A DNA stretch of 64,000 nt from Hymenopellis radicata. Its lineage: Eukaryota; Basidiomycota; Agaricomycetes; Agaricales; Physalacriaceae. The stretch covers positions 1 to 64,000 of the forward strand of contig JADNRX010000146.1 of NCBI GenBank assembly GCA_015501595.1. The letters run 5' to 3'. The position numbers and the translations under genes are program-made. Below are positions 45,494 to 57,915 of the stretch, one piece after another. The notes under the pieces are model-generated. The model was not told the origin of the DNA, searched no databases, and saw only the letters and a list, made by a program, of their open reading frames with translations. Each line of letters begins with the position of its first letter. Position 1 is the first letter of the stretch.

Positions 45494-48473
45494 ATGTCGG
45501 CTGGCCTTCCTCGCACAGATTCCGAGGCGTCTTTCATCATCGTAGACGACAGTGAACAGAACAATGGCGTCAGGTCGCGTGTGCCGTCACTGAACACGAC
45601 TAGTAGCGAAGAAGAGAGCACACCAGCTCGCGAAGCTACAATTCACCCGTCGTCATTGCCGTCGTATAGAGCTGGCTCTTCATCATCCTATGCTCATGAC
45701 TGGTCTTCTATCGGAACAGGGGGTGCTCTACGTCTTCATGGTCGCCATTTTATCGACAAATACGGTCGAGTATGTGGATTGAGGGGTGTCAACTTTTCTG
45801 GGTCGTCCAAGTCGTGCGTAATACTGCATTACTAGTCTTCAACAAGACTGAGAGACTTCAGACCGGTCAATCACGACAACGACGTGTTTCCCGCTGACCA
45901 CGAGACCGTCACCTTTGTCGGCCGTCCATTTCCCCTCGAGGAAGCGCACGAGCATTTCAGTCGGCTGCGCAGATGGGGATTCTCATTCAGTGCGCGTTCT
46001 TCTTCGGATCCTAAAGTTCAATGTCCTAAAGCTCTCCTAGTCCGCTTCCTCGTAATGTGGGAGGCAGTCGAGCATGCAGGTCTGTAAGTAACATTCCCAT
46101 AAAACGTATCTTTTTGATTATGATTCTCCACAGCGGAATATATGATACAGAATATTTAGATTACATCCGGAGCCTACTGTCCATGCTTCCACAGTACGGG
46201 ATGATTGCTTTCGTTGCACTTCACCAAGATGTTTGGTCGCGATACGCAGGCGGGTCGGGCGCGCCGGCTTGGACCCTTCAAGCCATGGGATTTGATCTCC
46301 ATAAACTAGAGGAGACAGGCGCTGCCTGGCTGAAGGGCGTTAAAGGTGGAGGACACGTGGAAGCAGAGCGAGGACTCTGGCCTTGCGGATACCAGAAACT
46401 TGCTGCTGCGACCATGGCGTGAGTATCATATCCACTAATATGGTCTAACACTTATCCGTTCAATCTCAGGACATTGTTCTGGGGCGGAGATGCGTTTGCG
46501 CCCAAGCTAAAACTCACAAACAAGCATGGAGAAGAGGTTTCGGCACAGCAATACCTCCAGGATGCATTTTTAGATATGTTCGAGGTTTTAGCACGCGCAG
46601 TTGGCGACTTAGAAGGTGTTATCGGGTTTGAGGTTGGTCTGTCCCGGTTCCTGATTGACAATGTCCTAACACGCCGCTTAGATGATGAATGAACCACATA
46701 AAGGATATATTGATTTACAGTCCTTACATCTCTTTGATTATAATACGGATCTTCACCTTGGAGTTATACGTGAGTGACGCCTCTTTCCTTCTTTGTATGC
46801 ATATATAAAGACGCGTCCTATTATTACAGCCACTGCTTTCGACTCCTTCCAATTGGGTGCCGGCCATCCGACGGAGGTAGCTGTATGGACACGATCGTGG
46901 CCCATGCCTACGCGTAAGACGGGTCAATGTCTGTTGAATCCGGAAGGAGCTAAAGTCTGGCGTGAGGACGGACCCTCACAGGGTGCGTGCATATGGGAGA
47001 TGCACGGCGTATGGGGATGGGATAATTCGAAGAAGGAGGCTGTCGCCCTTCGCGAGAGCTACTTCATCAACCATCCGATGGATGGGCATAAGGTTTGATG
47101 CCTCGGTTTTTCTGCATTGTGAGCTCTTGACTGAATCATACCATCAGATTGATTGGTACACAGACTTCTTCTACCCCTTCATTCGCAAGTGGGAGACGCG
47201 TGTTCGTTCCACTATTTCTCCAGAGAAATTCCTCTTTATTGAGGCCATACCGAATGAGGTCCAGTCTTACCTCCTCACTGTGAACCGTATGCTGACATGT
47301 CATAGTTCTGCCCGCCGTCTTTCACACCTGATCGTCAATTGTCTAATATGGTATACGCGCCACATTGGTATGATTTGAATAGTCTTTTCCAGAAGGCTTT
47401 CGGGGATTTCACTGTGAATGTTCAAGGTTTATCGAGGGTAAGTGGATAGCGTCCCATCTGCCCATGCGGTGTATAACTTTCATCATAGGGAATGTTCCCT
47501 TTGAAAGCCTTCTACTGGGGACAGAAGGGCGCCCGAGACAACTTTTCTTTGCAGATGCGCAACATTGTCGAACATGCATACAAGTCGTTGGGCGAGAAAC
47601 CAGTCATCATTGGAGAATGTGGGGTTCCTATGGATCTAAAGTATGTGTACAATTCGTCTATGAATGCGCTATGCTGATTATCATCTAGTCGCGGAGAAGC
47701 TTTCCGAACAGATGATTTTGTTTGGCAATCTAGGATGATGGACGCGATGATTACAGGTCTTGAACGTTCATTGGTCGGCTACACGTATGACTTCCTCTTT
47801 CATCATTGGTTATCTACTGACTCCGAGTTGCAGCTTGTGGAACTATAATCCCGCCAATGACGACGAGCGTGGTGATGACTGGAACGGGGAGAACTTTTCT
47901 TGGTTTAGTCGCCGACGTGCTCTTCCACCCTTCCTGCTCTACCACGACCAGGACTCTATTTCCCTGGATCATGGAGGTCGGATCCTGGAGTCTGTCGTGC
48001 GTCCATACCCTGCCAAGACCGCCGGCATCCCGACAAAGTTCGAATACGAAGTTACGACGGGCACTTTTGCGTATGAATGGTCTAATGCTGATTCGTCGCC
48101 GTCATCGAAGGAGTCGGTCGGCGTAAGCGTTTCGACGCCACCCCTCTCAGGGCACCCAGAGGTCACGGCGTGGGAGACAGAGATTTTCGTACCGTCGATG
48201 ATTACGCAGGAGAGGAAGGTCATTGTTAGAGGCCTGGAGAAGGAAGACTCGTTTGTGCATGATGAAAAGCGGCAGACGCTCTTCATCGTGGTGAGGGATA
48301 GGACTCCAGGGAAGAGGCACCGCGTGCAGGTGTCGCTGAGCCCGCCGCTTACACCGCCGTTTGAGGTTAATGATTTCTGGTCGGATCATAGGCACCGTAT
48401 CGTCTCGTTCATTGGGTTGCTGATGAGTATGGTGGCGTGGTGGATTTACATTGTTTCGGAGCGCACTAGTTAG
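45494..48473 (+). CDS. GH5 glycosidase, endoglycoceramidase/steryl-glucosidase type, membrane-anchored
   Basis: About ten exons with short introns encode a GH5 TIM-barrel enzyme. The N-terminus is Ser/Thr-rich (MSAGLPRTDSEASF). Next come LHGRHFIDKYGRVCGLRGVN, RPVNHDNDVFPADH, LRRWGF and RFLVMWEAVEHAGL-GIYDTEYLDY. The acid/base is in MMNEPHKGY (near 46690) and the nucleophile in PVIIGECGVPMDL (near 47610). A C-terminal beta domain follows, then one transmembrane helix (FIGLLMSMVAWWIYIV) and a short tail. By family such fungal enzymes hydrolyse glucosylceramide or ergosteryl glucoside; the sequence alone cannot say which. Start ATG 45494 gives an unbroken first exon to GSSKS. Confidence 0.88.
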
Positions 48474-49193
48474 ACGTTGTAGTACTTTGGACGGACTGCT
48501 TGAATCTTTATTGAATACTATGGGAACTTGTTGATTGATTGTTCACCAGTTTTAATGCCCTCCTTCCGTATAAATTGCGCTTCTTCTGTCAAAGTATGTC
48601 GATCTTGTGAAGATCTCGCCAGATCCCAACATTCCCGATGTCGGTCGCTGAAGGGTGGGTGGAGGCAAAAGTGGAGGCCCCTGATCAGGATCTAACTTGA
48701 TTTGGTTCCTTCACCTTCTGGTCACCGACTCTTCTCGACGCGTCTTTTCACGCTTGTTGGCATTGTACTCACCTTTGCACTGCAGGCGGTGATTGCCAAT
48801 CCTAGACAACGCGCGCGCGTGCACAGTCACATAGGCCGGCAGACATGACAACGACGTTTTCCAGAATCCCCATGCATCTTTGACGCCCCTTCAGTCACTA
48901 CTGTATCCGGCGACCCTACCCAGGACCTATGTACCCGTGGAACCTTTCTTTACTAGATCCCTCATGTTCTTCTCCCGTTGATATAGCAGGACTTTCGGTG
49001 GCTGGTTTTCCGCGGACCCACCATTCAGCGGGCTCCATCTATCATATCCGCATTGAAACTCTATATTTCGTGGGAACTGCCATCCCCTCAGGCCTCAATT
49101 GTGGCCGCTCCTCAAGTTCCCCACGCTGGAGGATTCTGGACTTATGGCGCTCTATGCCGCCTACACGCCTCTGGCGTGCTTCACATTGCTAGT
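48474..49193. other. Intergenic region after the GH5 gene
   Basis: No supported gene. Scattered short frames only (for example 48929-49192). It may include the 5' exon of the next gene. Confidence 0.4.
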
Positions 49194-50695
49194 ACGGTGG
49201 CCGTTCGCCTTTTTGCGTTGGAGCTCCTTTGAATGACGATTCTGAATCTCAGCTGTATGACTATGTGTGTACGCTGGAGCAAGAGGTGCGCGCTCCTTTC
49301 CTTCCCTCACGTCAACTGAATCCGTCGTAGGTGGAGTACATATGGCCCAACATCCTTACCCTCCGTTCCATGCTATTCCTCGTCAATCGCTACACGCCGT
49401 TCGTCGACGGGCTCATGATAATAAACCGTACGCGTCTTCTTCTTCTGCGATAAGGGAGATTAATGGTCGAGGCAGTGGAGTTCGCGACGAATCAGACAGT
49501 AAACGTGCGTCCCAATGAAACGAATGTTTCTTTGAGCGCCCAATTGATGCGCCTCGTTGTACTAGTCATGTCGCACCAAATACGCTGCCCTTACATGGCT
49601 TACTACGCTCGGCATCTTACATTCGGAAGGTTAGTAAACCTCGGAGCTGTTGCTGAGCAAACATTCATGACCGCGGGTAGTCATCTTGACGTTGCAAACT
49701 TGGGCGTTGTGGGAGGACATGCGAATACCGCGACGGATCTTCGCTCTTGTCGGCGTTGTGCGTTTTGTTTTGTCTTCAAAGAAACCTACCTCTTGTGCTG
49801 AGTGCTTCATAGTCTGTAGCGATCAGCTGTTTAGCTCTCATTCAATTGAGGATATCTACTATCCAATGTGCGTTGCGTGCTTTTTTAGGTGTTTTCACTA
49901 ACTGTCGACTCTAGTCAGCGTAATTCCTGAGACTACGATGTGCACGTTCCGCTCAGGCGATCCGATTATGATTGTGCCCTATGCAATTCTGTGCTTCTAC
50001 GATAAAGGTAGTTGATTCCTTCTCTTGTCCGATAGTTATCGTTTATCGTTTATCGCTTCTAGTTTTGGACGTTATGACCTGGATCAGCTATATACGGCGG
50101 CGTAACTCTTGTGCTTGGGTACGAGAACTGCATAAAACAAGTTTGTACCTCCCATTGCTATCTAACATAACTCTAATGGACCCTTTCGAAGCTCTTAGGC
50201 TCTACTTCGTCCTTTTTGGTATGACTATGCCTTTCCTACCGTACTTACCAAAATTGCTGACCTTCAAAGTATGTACGATTCTGAACCTTATTGCGGCAGC
50301 AACAACAAATGGAAGTGTGAGTTCTTGGCTTAGCTCACTCTAGTTGTTTTGAACTGACCGGTCCTTTAGCTGCGAGTATTCGCCACGTATGAATTTCTTT
50401 GATCCACGCGCGTGTGGAGGCTGACCGAAACCCATTCCAGTCCTCTGCGCACCACGATGTCTCTCCTCTGCAACCGCGTTCTCTTCCAGCTTATCAAACA
50501 GACCCCGGAGGACGACATGTTGTCAAGGGCAAGCACGCCCGTGCTATCTACCGTGTTCTACGACTCGGGGGCAACTCCCTGCGCTTCTCGTTGCCCCAGA
50601 GCGCGAGCGGATCAACGTTATCGATAATTCCGGACACGCCCAGGATACGGCGCAGTATCAGCTCGTCGAAGCTGTCCATTCGACAGGAGGTATGA
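49194..50695 (+). CDS. DUF6533-containing membrane protein (exon map partial)
   Basis: After a GCTAG acceptor the frame gives SQLYDYVCTLEQE. A 44 bp intron (GTGCGC...CGTAG) and then VEYIWPNILTLRSMLFLVNR YTPFVDGL follow: the Y-D-x-[LV]-x-T-L-x-x-E-V-x-x-[IV]-W ... LF-L-NRY pattern of DUF6533, common in agaricomycetes. Later pieces fit the same kind of multi-pass protein: QTWALWEDMRIPRRIFALVG (near 49690), LRLYFVLFGMTMPFL (near 50190) and SLLCNRVLFQLIKQTPEDD (near 50460). The function of the family is unknown. The first exon and the exact 3' end are unresolved. Confidence 0.65.
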
Positions 50696-51118
50696 GTGGC
50701 GGACTGGTGAGGTATGGGGACATTCTGTCATGGCGTTGTAAATTGTAATGATTCTACTCCTCAGACTTGATATTACACGCCGGAAGATACTCCAACTCCG
50801 AGATGCAGCCCATGACGTCTGTGGGCGTATGATGGGCGTCCGTGGCGGTAGGAGAATTGCGATGAGTCGGAAGAGATGGACCGACTATACATCTAGATAG
50901 GACGGGGAGGATCCAGAGAAACTTCCTGTAAACACTCCTTTGGATCGATGCAAGACATCACATTTCATTCGTTTAAACAATGTTGTAGCGTACATGTACA
51001 TATAGACCAGCCTCACACCACCACCGACGTTATAATCCCGATTGATGGGATTGCACCGCCATGATCGTAATCATATATAGGCTCTTTATACCCACTGTCA
51101 ACTGCATACCCTCTCTCC
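50696..51118. other. Intergenic region; probable promoter of the next gene
   Basis: ATATATAGGCTCTTTATACC lies 40-50 bp before the ATG at 51119 and could be a TATA region. Nothing else was recognised. Confidence 0.4.
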
Positions 51119-52280
51119 ATGGATTTCTTAAAGAACCTCTCTCTCAGCGACAAGGACAAGCCGCAGCCCGAGGCGCCGCCGCCCGCTGAACCCGCCGCCA
51201 AACCTGAGCCCGAACCTGAGCATCATGGCGGTCTCCTCAGTACGCCTACATGCCCATTTTGGTTGTCACGTCGCATTAAACCTCATTATAGGCAAGATCT
51301 TCGGTGGCGGCGAAGCAGAGCCGCCTGCGCCTGCACCTGTTGCGAAGCCTCCTGCTGAACCGAAGCGATCGTCGTTCATTGACAAGATCACCGGCCATCA
51401 TGACGATGATGAGGTTGAACCGCCAGCACCTCCTCCTCCGGCGCCAGAGAAGCACGAATCATTCGTGGACAAGGTCTCTGGGGCATTTAAACACGAGGAA
51501 GACGCCCCGCCCCCGCCTGTCCCCGCCAAGGAAGAAAAACGCCGAAGTAAGTCTTTAATCCCATCGATCCGTAATCTAATCGCGCCTAGGTTTCGTCGAC
51601 AAGCTGTTACACGGAGAAGCGGAGCCCGCCGCACCCGCCGTTCCGCCCAAGGAAGAGCACCATCTGCGGGACAAGCTCAGCGAGGTCTTTACCAAGGGCT
51701 CGGAGGAGGATAAAGAGGCGGAACTCAAGAAACGCGAGGCTGAGCTGCAGCGCCGGGAGGCGGAGCTCAAGCTGCGGGAGGAGGCTGCCAAAGCGAAAGA
51801 ACACCACGGTGGGCTGTTTGATGGGCTGAAGCTGCACCGCGATAGCGAGCTCCCCCCGCCCAAGGGCGAGGAGAGCCTCCTGGACCACTTTGGAGTCAAG
51901 TTTGGGCATCAGCATGATGAGCCGCCGCCGCCGCAGGGGCTCAGAGGCAGGGTGAGTGCCATCCTGGGTGGTGGTCCTCAATCAGAGAAGAACGAAGGTG
52001 AGCAACTCACTCCATGCCCGATTTCAGTTTATCTATTTCCTCGTACATATAGATCATTTGGACAAAGGTACGTCGCGTCCTACCGTGCACGATTGAATCT
52101 TTTTGCTTATCCTATTCTCTAGCTATTGATTTCGTCCAAGAACACATCCTCAAGAAAGGAGACCAATCCAACGAGTCTGCCTTCGAACAAATGACCGACG
52201 AGCAGATCTCCGACACGATTAGGGCGCAGTATAAGAAGATGACGGGCCACGATTTCCCCTCCAAGGATAAGAAGCATTAA
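51119..52280 (+). CDS. Pro/Glu/Lys-rich low-complexity protein of unknown function
   Basis: Five exons: MDFLKNLSLSDKDKPQ up to LLS; GKIFGGGEAEPPAP up to EEKRR; GFVDKLLHGEAEP up to QSEKNE; a tiny DHLDK exon; and AIDFVQEHILKKGDQSNESA to the end. Introns have GTACGC, GTAAGT, GTGAGC and GTACGT donors. The protein repeats a short module three times (DKITGHH, DKVSGAFKHEE, DKLLHGEAEP), each preceded by SF[IV] or GFV. A charged helix (EAELKKREAELQRREAELKL) looks coiled-coil-like. The C-terminus (EQMTDEQISDTIRAQYKKMT) is the most conserved-looking part. I know similar basidiomycete proteins only as hypothetical; a stress-related or membrane-binding role would be a guess. Confidence 0.75.
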
Positions 52281-52373
52281 GCGAATTGATATAACTGTAC
52301 GCATTGATATAAATGTAACCCATAGTGTAAATGTATTCCCCCGCGAAAATGCTTGAATATTCATCGTGAAAAA

Positions 52374-52931
52374 TCATGATATCGAAGAGTATCGCCGATC
52401 CAAAGTGTGCCTCCGCTTTTTCAGCTTGGACATGACCTGTTTCGGTTTCATCATGGCCCAGAAGCCGCACGTTTCTGCGCTGTCCGGGCGGGGTGGACGC
52501 GCGATGAGCGGTGTTGACTCCTCCTCCTCCTTGGGAAAGTCATAATACAGAGACGTGCTCCGCATCGTGGATTTTAATGTAGGGCTGGTCTTTGGTTGGT
52601 GTCTCTGAGCCGGCAGCAGACATCAGCCTTGATGTGCTGTCGCGTAGTGATTGGTGACAAAGAACGGCGATGCATAATGAAGATAACGCACTGTATACCA
52701 CGCGCTTAATGTCGGAAAGACGATATCGCATTGAGCGCATCGAGGAAGAGAGGGTGTCTGCGAAGATTCCTCAGTACAGGTTGACATGAAGAGCAGAGTG
52801 GAACATACCTGACGCCGGATACGCTCGATACTTCTGTTAAGATCCGCCAAGCTCGGATGTGACTCTGCCCAGTGGGTCTCTAAGCGCTCAACGTCACCGC
52901 ACTCGAGGTCGCAGGCTACACAGGAAACCAT
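52374..52931 (-). CDS. Small Cys/His zinc-finger-like protein
   Basis: From ATG 52931: MVSCVACDLECGDVERLETH WAESHP is one C-x2-C-x(n)-H-x5-H finger. After an intron (GTATGT...CGCAG), SLPRCAQCDIVFPTLSAW leads to NHYATAHQG, a second C-x2-C...H-x4-H set. Further splicing is needed to reach the basic tail seen in another frame (KPKQVMSKLKKRRHTLDRRY, to 52374), so the exon map is provisional. It may bind nucleic acid or protein; no family name. Tail-to-tail with the preceding gene. Confidence 0.55.
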
Positions 52932-53229
52932 AATGACCGATTGCAGGAGAAAAAACTCGGGGCAAGGAGAAAAGGGTAAGTCAACACAACCGTCGAAAAC
53001 CTAGTTTGGCTTATATACGTTTTGATTCCGCGCTCGGCGTACTTGCAAGACATGTCTTAGTCTAAGTAGTGTCCGTGGAACCTAAAATAAGCAGTTCGAT
53101 CGACACCAGGTCAATCAATTCGGCGCTGAGACAGGCGACAGGCGCGAGGCTCAACGGGCAAGGCCCACGCCGATTCGAAGGCAGAACACAGCCCAATACG
53201 TCTCATTAGGGAAAGACTAGATCGACACG

Positions 53230-55134
53230 TCAAAACAGTTTAAGGGCCTCCACCTTGCCGACTGTCCCAGACGACGCATGAGACCAGGTTCTCTGATCAT
53301 GTGGGACTCCGAGGGCGTCCAACAGCCGACCCGCTGCGCCAGGAATGTACGGCTGCAGACAGATGCCCGCGACGCGCAGCGCCTCAACGGAGACATTGTA
53401 GGACGTCAACGTTGCGGCTGGATCCTTCCCAGTCCACGGTTCCACATCGGTCATCGTTTTGTTGGCCTGGGTGGAATGAATCAGGACATACACGGAGGAG
53501 ACGACAAGGCCGTACCAGTCTCAACATCTCTATTACGCGCCTTAACGCAGCCCCCACTTCTAATGCATCAAGGTCCACCGCCACGCCATCTGGGAGTAGT
53601 CGGATAGCCTCTCGCAGCGCATCGTATCTGCTGTCCACTGCAGGCGAGACTGGATTCTGTTCTATAATGCCCCTGATTTTGGGAGACCCGATTCGAAGAA
53701 AAAAGTTCCCCAGAACGTTGCGTAATTCCGTTGTCTCTTTTTTGACTTGTATGTCAGACCAATCTACGAACGATCAGAAGGTGACGACCGGAAACGATTA
53801 AGCACGCATACCGACGTCGTCTCTGAAGTTTCCTCCGATTGTGGCCATGAAATAACGAATGGGATCTACTCCGTATGTCTCCATTGCCTCGAAGGGGTCT
53901 GTTGTGTTTCCCAAAGACTTGGACATCTTCTTCTGCGATGATGTCCAATGAGCATGAGCAAGAATCCGCTTTTGCAAAGGCAAATTGAGGGCCAACAGGA
54001 TCGCAGGAAGATAAACAGTATGAAATCTGTAGAACAGAGTATTGGCACATTAAATGTTACGGACAGTGGCGCACCTACCGAACAATGTCTTTACCAATAA
54101 TCTGAAGATCCACCGGCCAACCATTTGGCACGCCAGAATTCTGAGCAGCCCAGGGATACCCAATGGCGGTAAGATACGAAATGACAGCGTCTATCCATAC
54201 GTAGATGGTGTGTCCAGGATCATCCGGTACCGGTATGCCCCATGTCAGTCGAGAGCGGGGCCGCGAGATGGAGATATCCTGCACGGGAGATGACAGAAAT
54301 GCGATCGTGTCGGCGAGATGCTTTTGTGGGAAGATGGACTGCGGGGAGGAGGTATAGTGCTCTAGAAGCCGTTCGCGAAATGCGGATAGACGGAACATGT
54401 AGTTGGACTCGACCGTGTGCTCGACGACGGATGAGGTCTCGTTCGATATTGTATGAGCCGGCGTGGTGGGTGTTGCGGGGACGTGAGTTACAGCGCTGTC
54501 GGTGTAGAAGCACTCGTCCGTGATGGAGTACCAGCCTGTATAAGTACCCTTGTAGATCAAACCTTGGGCGTTCATTTCTCGCTGCGTAAAGTTTGTTAGA
54601 AGCGACGCGTCAATTGCATTACAGGACCACGTACCCAAATATGTTGCACTGTAGCTTCATGCGTCTTCTCGGTGGTTCGTATGAATCGTGTGTATGATAT
54701 GTTCGCTGCTTCCGACAATTTCTAGCTGGACGCGTGAGTTCGGGTATTGGTAAAGGAAGCGCGTATGAACACACACGGAAGTGAACGCTAAGATTGTCGC
54801 AGAACTCCTGTGGAGCAAGTCCCTTTGCCTGAGCAGCTCTCTGAAGCTTCAGGCCATGCTCGTCTGTTCCAGTAACGAAATGGGTCCCAGTGGAAGGATT
54901 TCTTAGGGCATGGAAGCGATGGAAAATGTCGGCAATAAGAAGTGAATAAAGATGCCCAATATGAGGAACTATGAACAAGTTAAATGGGGAATATAGCTGC
55001 AGAGAAAGGACCGCACCGGCATTAGGGTAGAATATGGGCGTCGTCACATAAAACGGCTTGGCTTGGGTGCTCTGGCATCGTTTGTACAGCAATTTCGTGT
55101 TCAGCAGAGGGAGAGCTCGGACTCGATGCAACAT
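53230..55134 (-). CDS. MSM1: Mitochondrial methionyl-tRNA synthetase
   Basis: This charges mitochondrial tRNA-Met. From ATG 55134 the first exon has an Arg/Leu-rich presequence ([12 protein letters not shown]) and then [12 protein letters not shown]. Next come [19 protein letters not shown] (HIGH class-I motif), [60 protein letters not shown] and [28 protein letters not shown] is followed by KKMSKSLGN, the KMSKS loop, at about 53925. The anticodon-binding domain begins [16 protein letters not shown]...GNFRDDVDWSD and ends at KVEALKLF (stop 53230). About seven introns. The length suits the monomeric fungal mitochondrial form without a C-terminal extension. Confidence 0.9.
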
Positions 55135-55148
55135 GTATTCTAAGACGA

Positions 55149-55490
55149 TCAATGAGTAACATTCGCGCGTTCTTTGACAAATCTTGCCTCTTGTCCACCA
55201 AATGCCTTGGTGGCGGGGGACAGAAACTGAATCGGCCGGGCCGGGACGAAAGGTCCTGAACCGTTGAACGACGGATCAAACCGTCTCCCCGCTTCCCCTT
55301 CCGCTGCCAGGTCATTCCGACTGTGCCTCTCTGCACCTCTTTGCATTGCGTGAACTGCTTCCACCAGTGCCCGGAAAATGGTCGACACTTGGTTAGTGTC
55401 CGTCGCAGGCCTTGGCGACGAGTAATTGTAAGCCACCATGAATGGGGTCGGAATGGCTGCGTAAAACTCTTCAAGAGTTCCCGGAGTTCT
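55149..55490 (-). CDS. Small hypothetical protein H3 (exon; start unresolved)
   Basis: The frame after a CCTTGCAG acceptor reads [25 protein letters not shown] and continues to [20 protein letters not shown] and [16 protein letters not shown], stopping 15 bp before the MetRS start. An upstream exon must supply the ATG, as the frame is closed just before the acceptor. A truncated copy is in the left arm (4346-4604). No known domain was recognised. Confidence 0.5.
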   Translation of the reverse strand, partial: RTPGTLEEFYAAIPTPFMVAYNYSSPRPATDTNQVSTIFRALVEAVHAMQRGAERHSRNDLAAEGEAGRRFDPSFNGSGPFVPARPIQFLSPATKAFGGQEARFVKERANVTH

Positions 55491-55596
55491 CTGCAAGGCA
55501 TCTCACAGCGTGGTTGCGCGTCTAGATCTGGCGCGTCGAACGACTGCCGACGCTCGATCACCGATCACTATTGTTGGCTCTTTGTTTCCCAACCAC

Positions 55597-55998
55597 AGGA
55601 CCCCTGTCAATCACCCAAAATGTCATAGGCCATGTGCGGAAAAAAATTGAGAATTTAAGAAAATTCTAAGACCCAAAAACGGAAAAAAACTGGTGTTTTT
55701 CAAAAATTCTGTGTGCCGAAAGTGCGGAAAAAAAGTCAACTTTGGTGCATGTCTCGGCCTGGTGCGGAAAATTTTGGCATTTCCACGGGCGCGGGGTGCC
55801 AAAATTTGAGAGCAATTTTGCCTACTAAAGTGTAAATTCACGAAAAATTTTGATGTATATGCGCATGTGCGGAAATTTTTTGACATTTGGCCTAGTCAGA
55901 GGTAATGTGCGGAAAATTTTTGCGAAATCGCGTGCGGAAAAAAACCGGATTTTTGGGCTAAAATGTCTCTGACATTTTGGGTGATTGACAGGGGTCCT
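55597..55998. mobile_element. hAT-like MITE with GTGCGGAAA repeats (402 bp)
   Basis: Perfect ~29 bp terminal inverted repeats start AGGACCCCTGTCAATCACCC. An 8 bp target duplication CCAACCAC lies at 55589-55596 and 55999-56006. The left arm has the empty site (TTTCCCAACCAACTCC on the minus strand near 4310). The interior is A/T-rich and holds six direct copies of GTGCGGAAA(A), which could be transposase-binding sites. No coding capacity. Confidence 0.88.
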
Positions 55999-56029
55999 CC
56001 AACCACACTCCGCTCCATTCAGGTCCTCC

Positions 56030-56185
56030 ATGAACCAATCCATTACTCTGCAAGTCCCTGCATCGGGCGGGAAAGTTAGCATCGTCTTTCCAAATGGCAG
56101 TCCCGCGACTCTCTCCTTCGACATACCCGCTCCTGGCGGGACAGTCGTACGTCGCTCACTTATGTCCAGAGGCACTCCCACATGA
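56030..56185 (+). pseudogene. Hypothetical protein H2, right copy with 2-base deletion
   Basis: MNQSITLQVPASGGKVSIVF matches the left copy (4066-4290), but the frame shifts at VVRRS because TA is missing, and it ends at 56185. Confidence 0.5.
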
Positions 56186-56313
56186 CACCCCATTCCAGAC
56201 GATAAACTTGGCACCGAATGATGTACGGGCGGTACGCGTTGAAATCACTTGACGCGTCGTGTTCTCAGCTTATTCGGAGCTCTTCTCATCAGTCTCGCTC
56301 TAAGCCAGCCCCA

Positions 56314-56965
56314 ATGTTGTTCTCTTCTCTCCCGTGTGTCATTTCCTTCACACTTTTTCTTCCAGCTGAATTGGTTTACAGGCTACCATTCGAAAAGCCA
56401 CCTGTCCTGAAGTACACTCCGATACCCAGGCCTCCAGTCGCACCGCGAATAAGCACATACGTTCCCTGTCGACCCCCTTCCCCTGAGTAAGTCGCCTTCC
56501 ACCAGTGAAGAGAAGTCATTGAAATGTGCAGGCCGGATGTCCACCTTGAGGATCCACCAGCCATTCCTGACGACTTGTCCAACTGCGGCCTTGTAATGTA
56601 TGGTTATCTCATCGACGACAAGTTCTGTAAAGAAAAAGGGTTCCCCGATAGCATGGACGCCTCGGACGATATAGGAGCATGCATTGATAAGCTCCGTATT
56701 TCTGCCTTCGCGAAGATGGCTACATTTCCTGACAACGACGACATCGAACTCTTCTACTTCGCGCTACGCGACACTGGCGGACCCGTTTACACCGAGGGAG
56801 AACGGGGTGTTCCTGCGATTAAAATGAAGGAGCTAGAGGCCATAAAGGGTCTCAAACCCGCTTGTTGGGTTAGTTTCGATGAGGTCGCGCGTGAGTTGCC
56901 TGATCTGCTGCATTATTTCCCATTCTTATGAATCTCAACAGAGCGGCGGTCACAATGATTGTACA
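56314..56965 (+). CDS. Hypothetical protein H1 (right copy, intact frame)
   Basis: From MLFSSLPCVISFTLFLPAEL (possible signal peptide or anchor) the frame goes through LPFEKPPVLKYTPIPRPPVA to RPPSPE. A 45 bp intron GTAAGT...TGCAG joins in phase to PDVHLEDPPAIPDDLSNCGL. The protein continues VMYGYLIDDKFCKEKGF, DASDDIGACIDKLRISAFAK and LKPACWVSFDEVA. A second intron (GTGAGT...CAACAG) leads to QRRSQ and a stop near 56965. The frame is open upstream to 56218, so the start is uncertain. Unknown function; the left copy is frameshifted. Confidence 0.55.
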
Positions 56966-57915
56966 ATTCTTCCAAGGGGCAATCTGTTGCATATGCTATC
57001 TCACCCAATTCTACCTGTTTTGCATCCGACCAAGATTAAGAGAACGCGATATCATGACCTGCCGATCGTCCTGCCTCAAGAGTTCTCTCGATAATAATAA
57101 TGGTCCATATACACGCTCGAGGGTGCAGAACCTGAGGGCCCTGAGGCACTACAAAATTTCCGCTACTTAAAAAAAGCAACGGCAGACTGAAGTTCCTACT
57201 AAGTTCGTAACATGACGTCCTGGACTTTAAATCTGTCTAAGCAGCGTCGCTAGTTCTTCCACGGCACCAAGACGTGTCGCGACGAAACAAAGTTGGGACG
57301 TGCCGAGCTTGGCGGACCATTGTTGCGTCTTTTGAAGAGATTCTACCAGAGACTGACCTGAGAGACGGCATTCTCGGTCTGCATACGACACCGGACACAA
57401 GTTTACAAATGCGCTCCTGAAGAAGTGAACGCCAATCGTGGATGAATGCCAACTCATACTGAGGTTGCATCTATCCGTTGATGGATTGTGGAGAAGCTGC
57501 CGGAAATTTTCCAATGCGATGTGAAGACGGCGAGTACTTCATGAGGAAGCACACGGGCGCAAGGTGGCGAGTGTATATCCCGAAACGATTTGAGCTAACC
57601 ACATAACCTGATTGGGCGTGATGGTGTGGTAAGTGCAACTAACTGTCTTCCATGCTTGACGCCGTGGTCGTTGAGCAGCCGAAATAGTATCGGACAGCGA
57701 TGCTGGGCTAGTGCGAAGCGTTACCTCCTAGCAGGAAATGTCGCATACGACGTCTTGGCGAACTGAAATCGAGCAGGATTCAGCAATAATTCGCGGCTGT
57801 GCTGAATTCTTTCATCTCGATTGTGACACAGATACGACATTTATCTGAAGTGGGAATGAGCCTATCGAGGTCAAAAATATGATTACCGCGCCGGACCTAG
57901 AAGAGGAAGGTTCGG
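56966..57915. repeat. F-box 3' block, right copy
   Basis: It is the inverted copy of 2405-3400. Open frames of up to 95 codons on the minus strand (57227-57514) match those on the left and are not recognisable. Confidence 0.5.

Noticed and set aside
54242..54523. Arg-rich frame opposite MetRS
   Set aside because: It is a shadow of the MetRS coding strand with no start context or motif.
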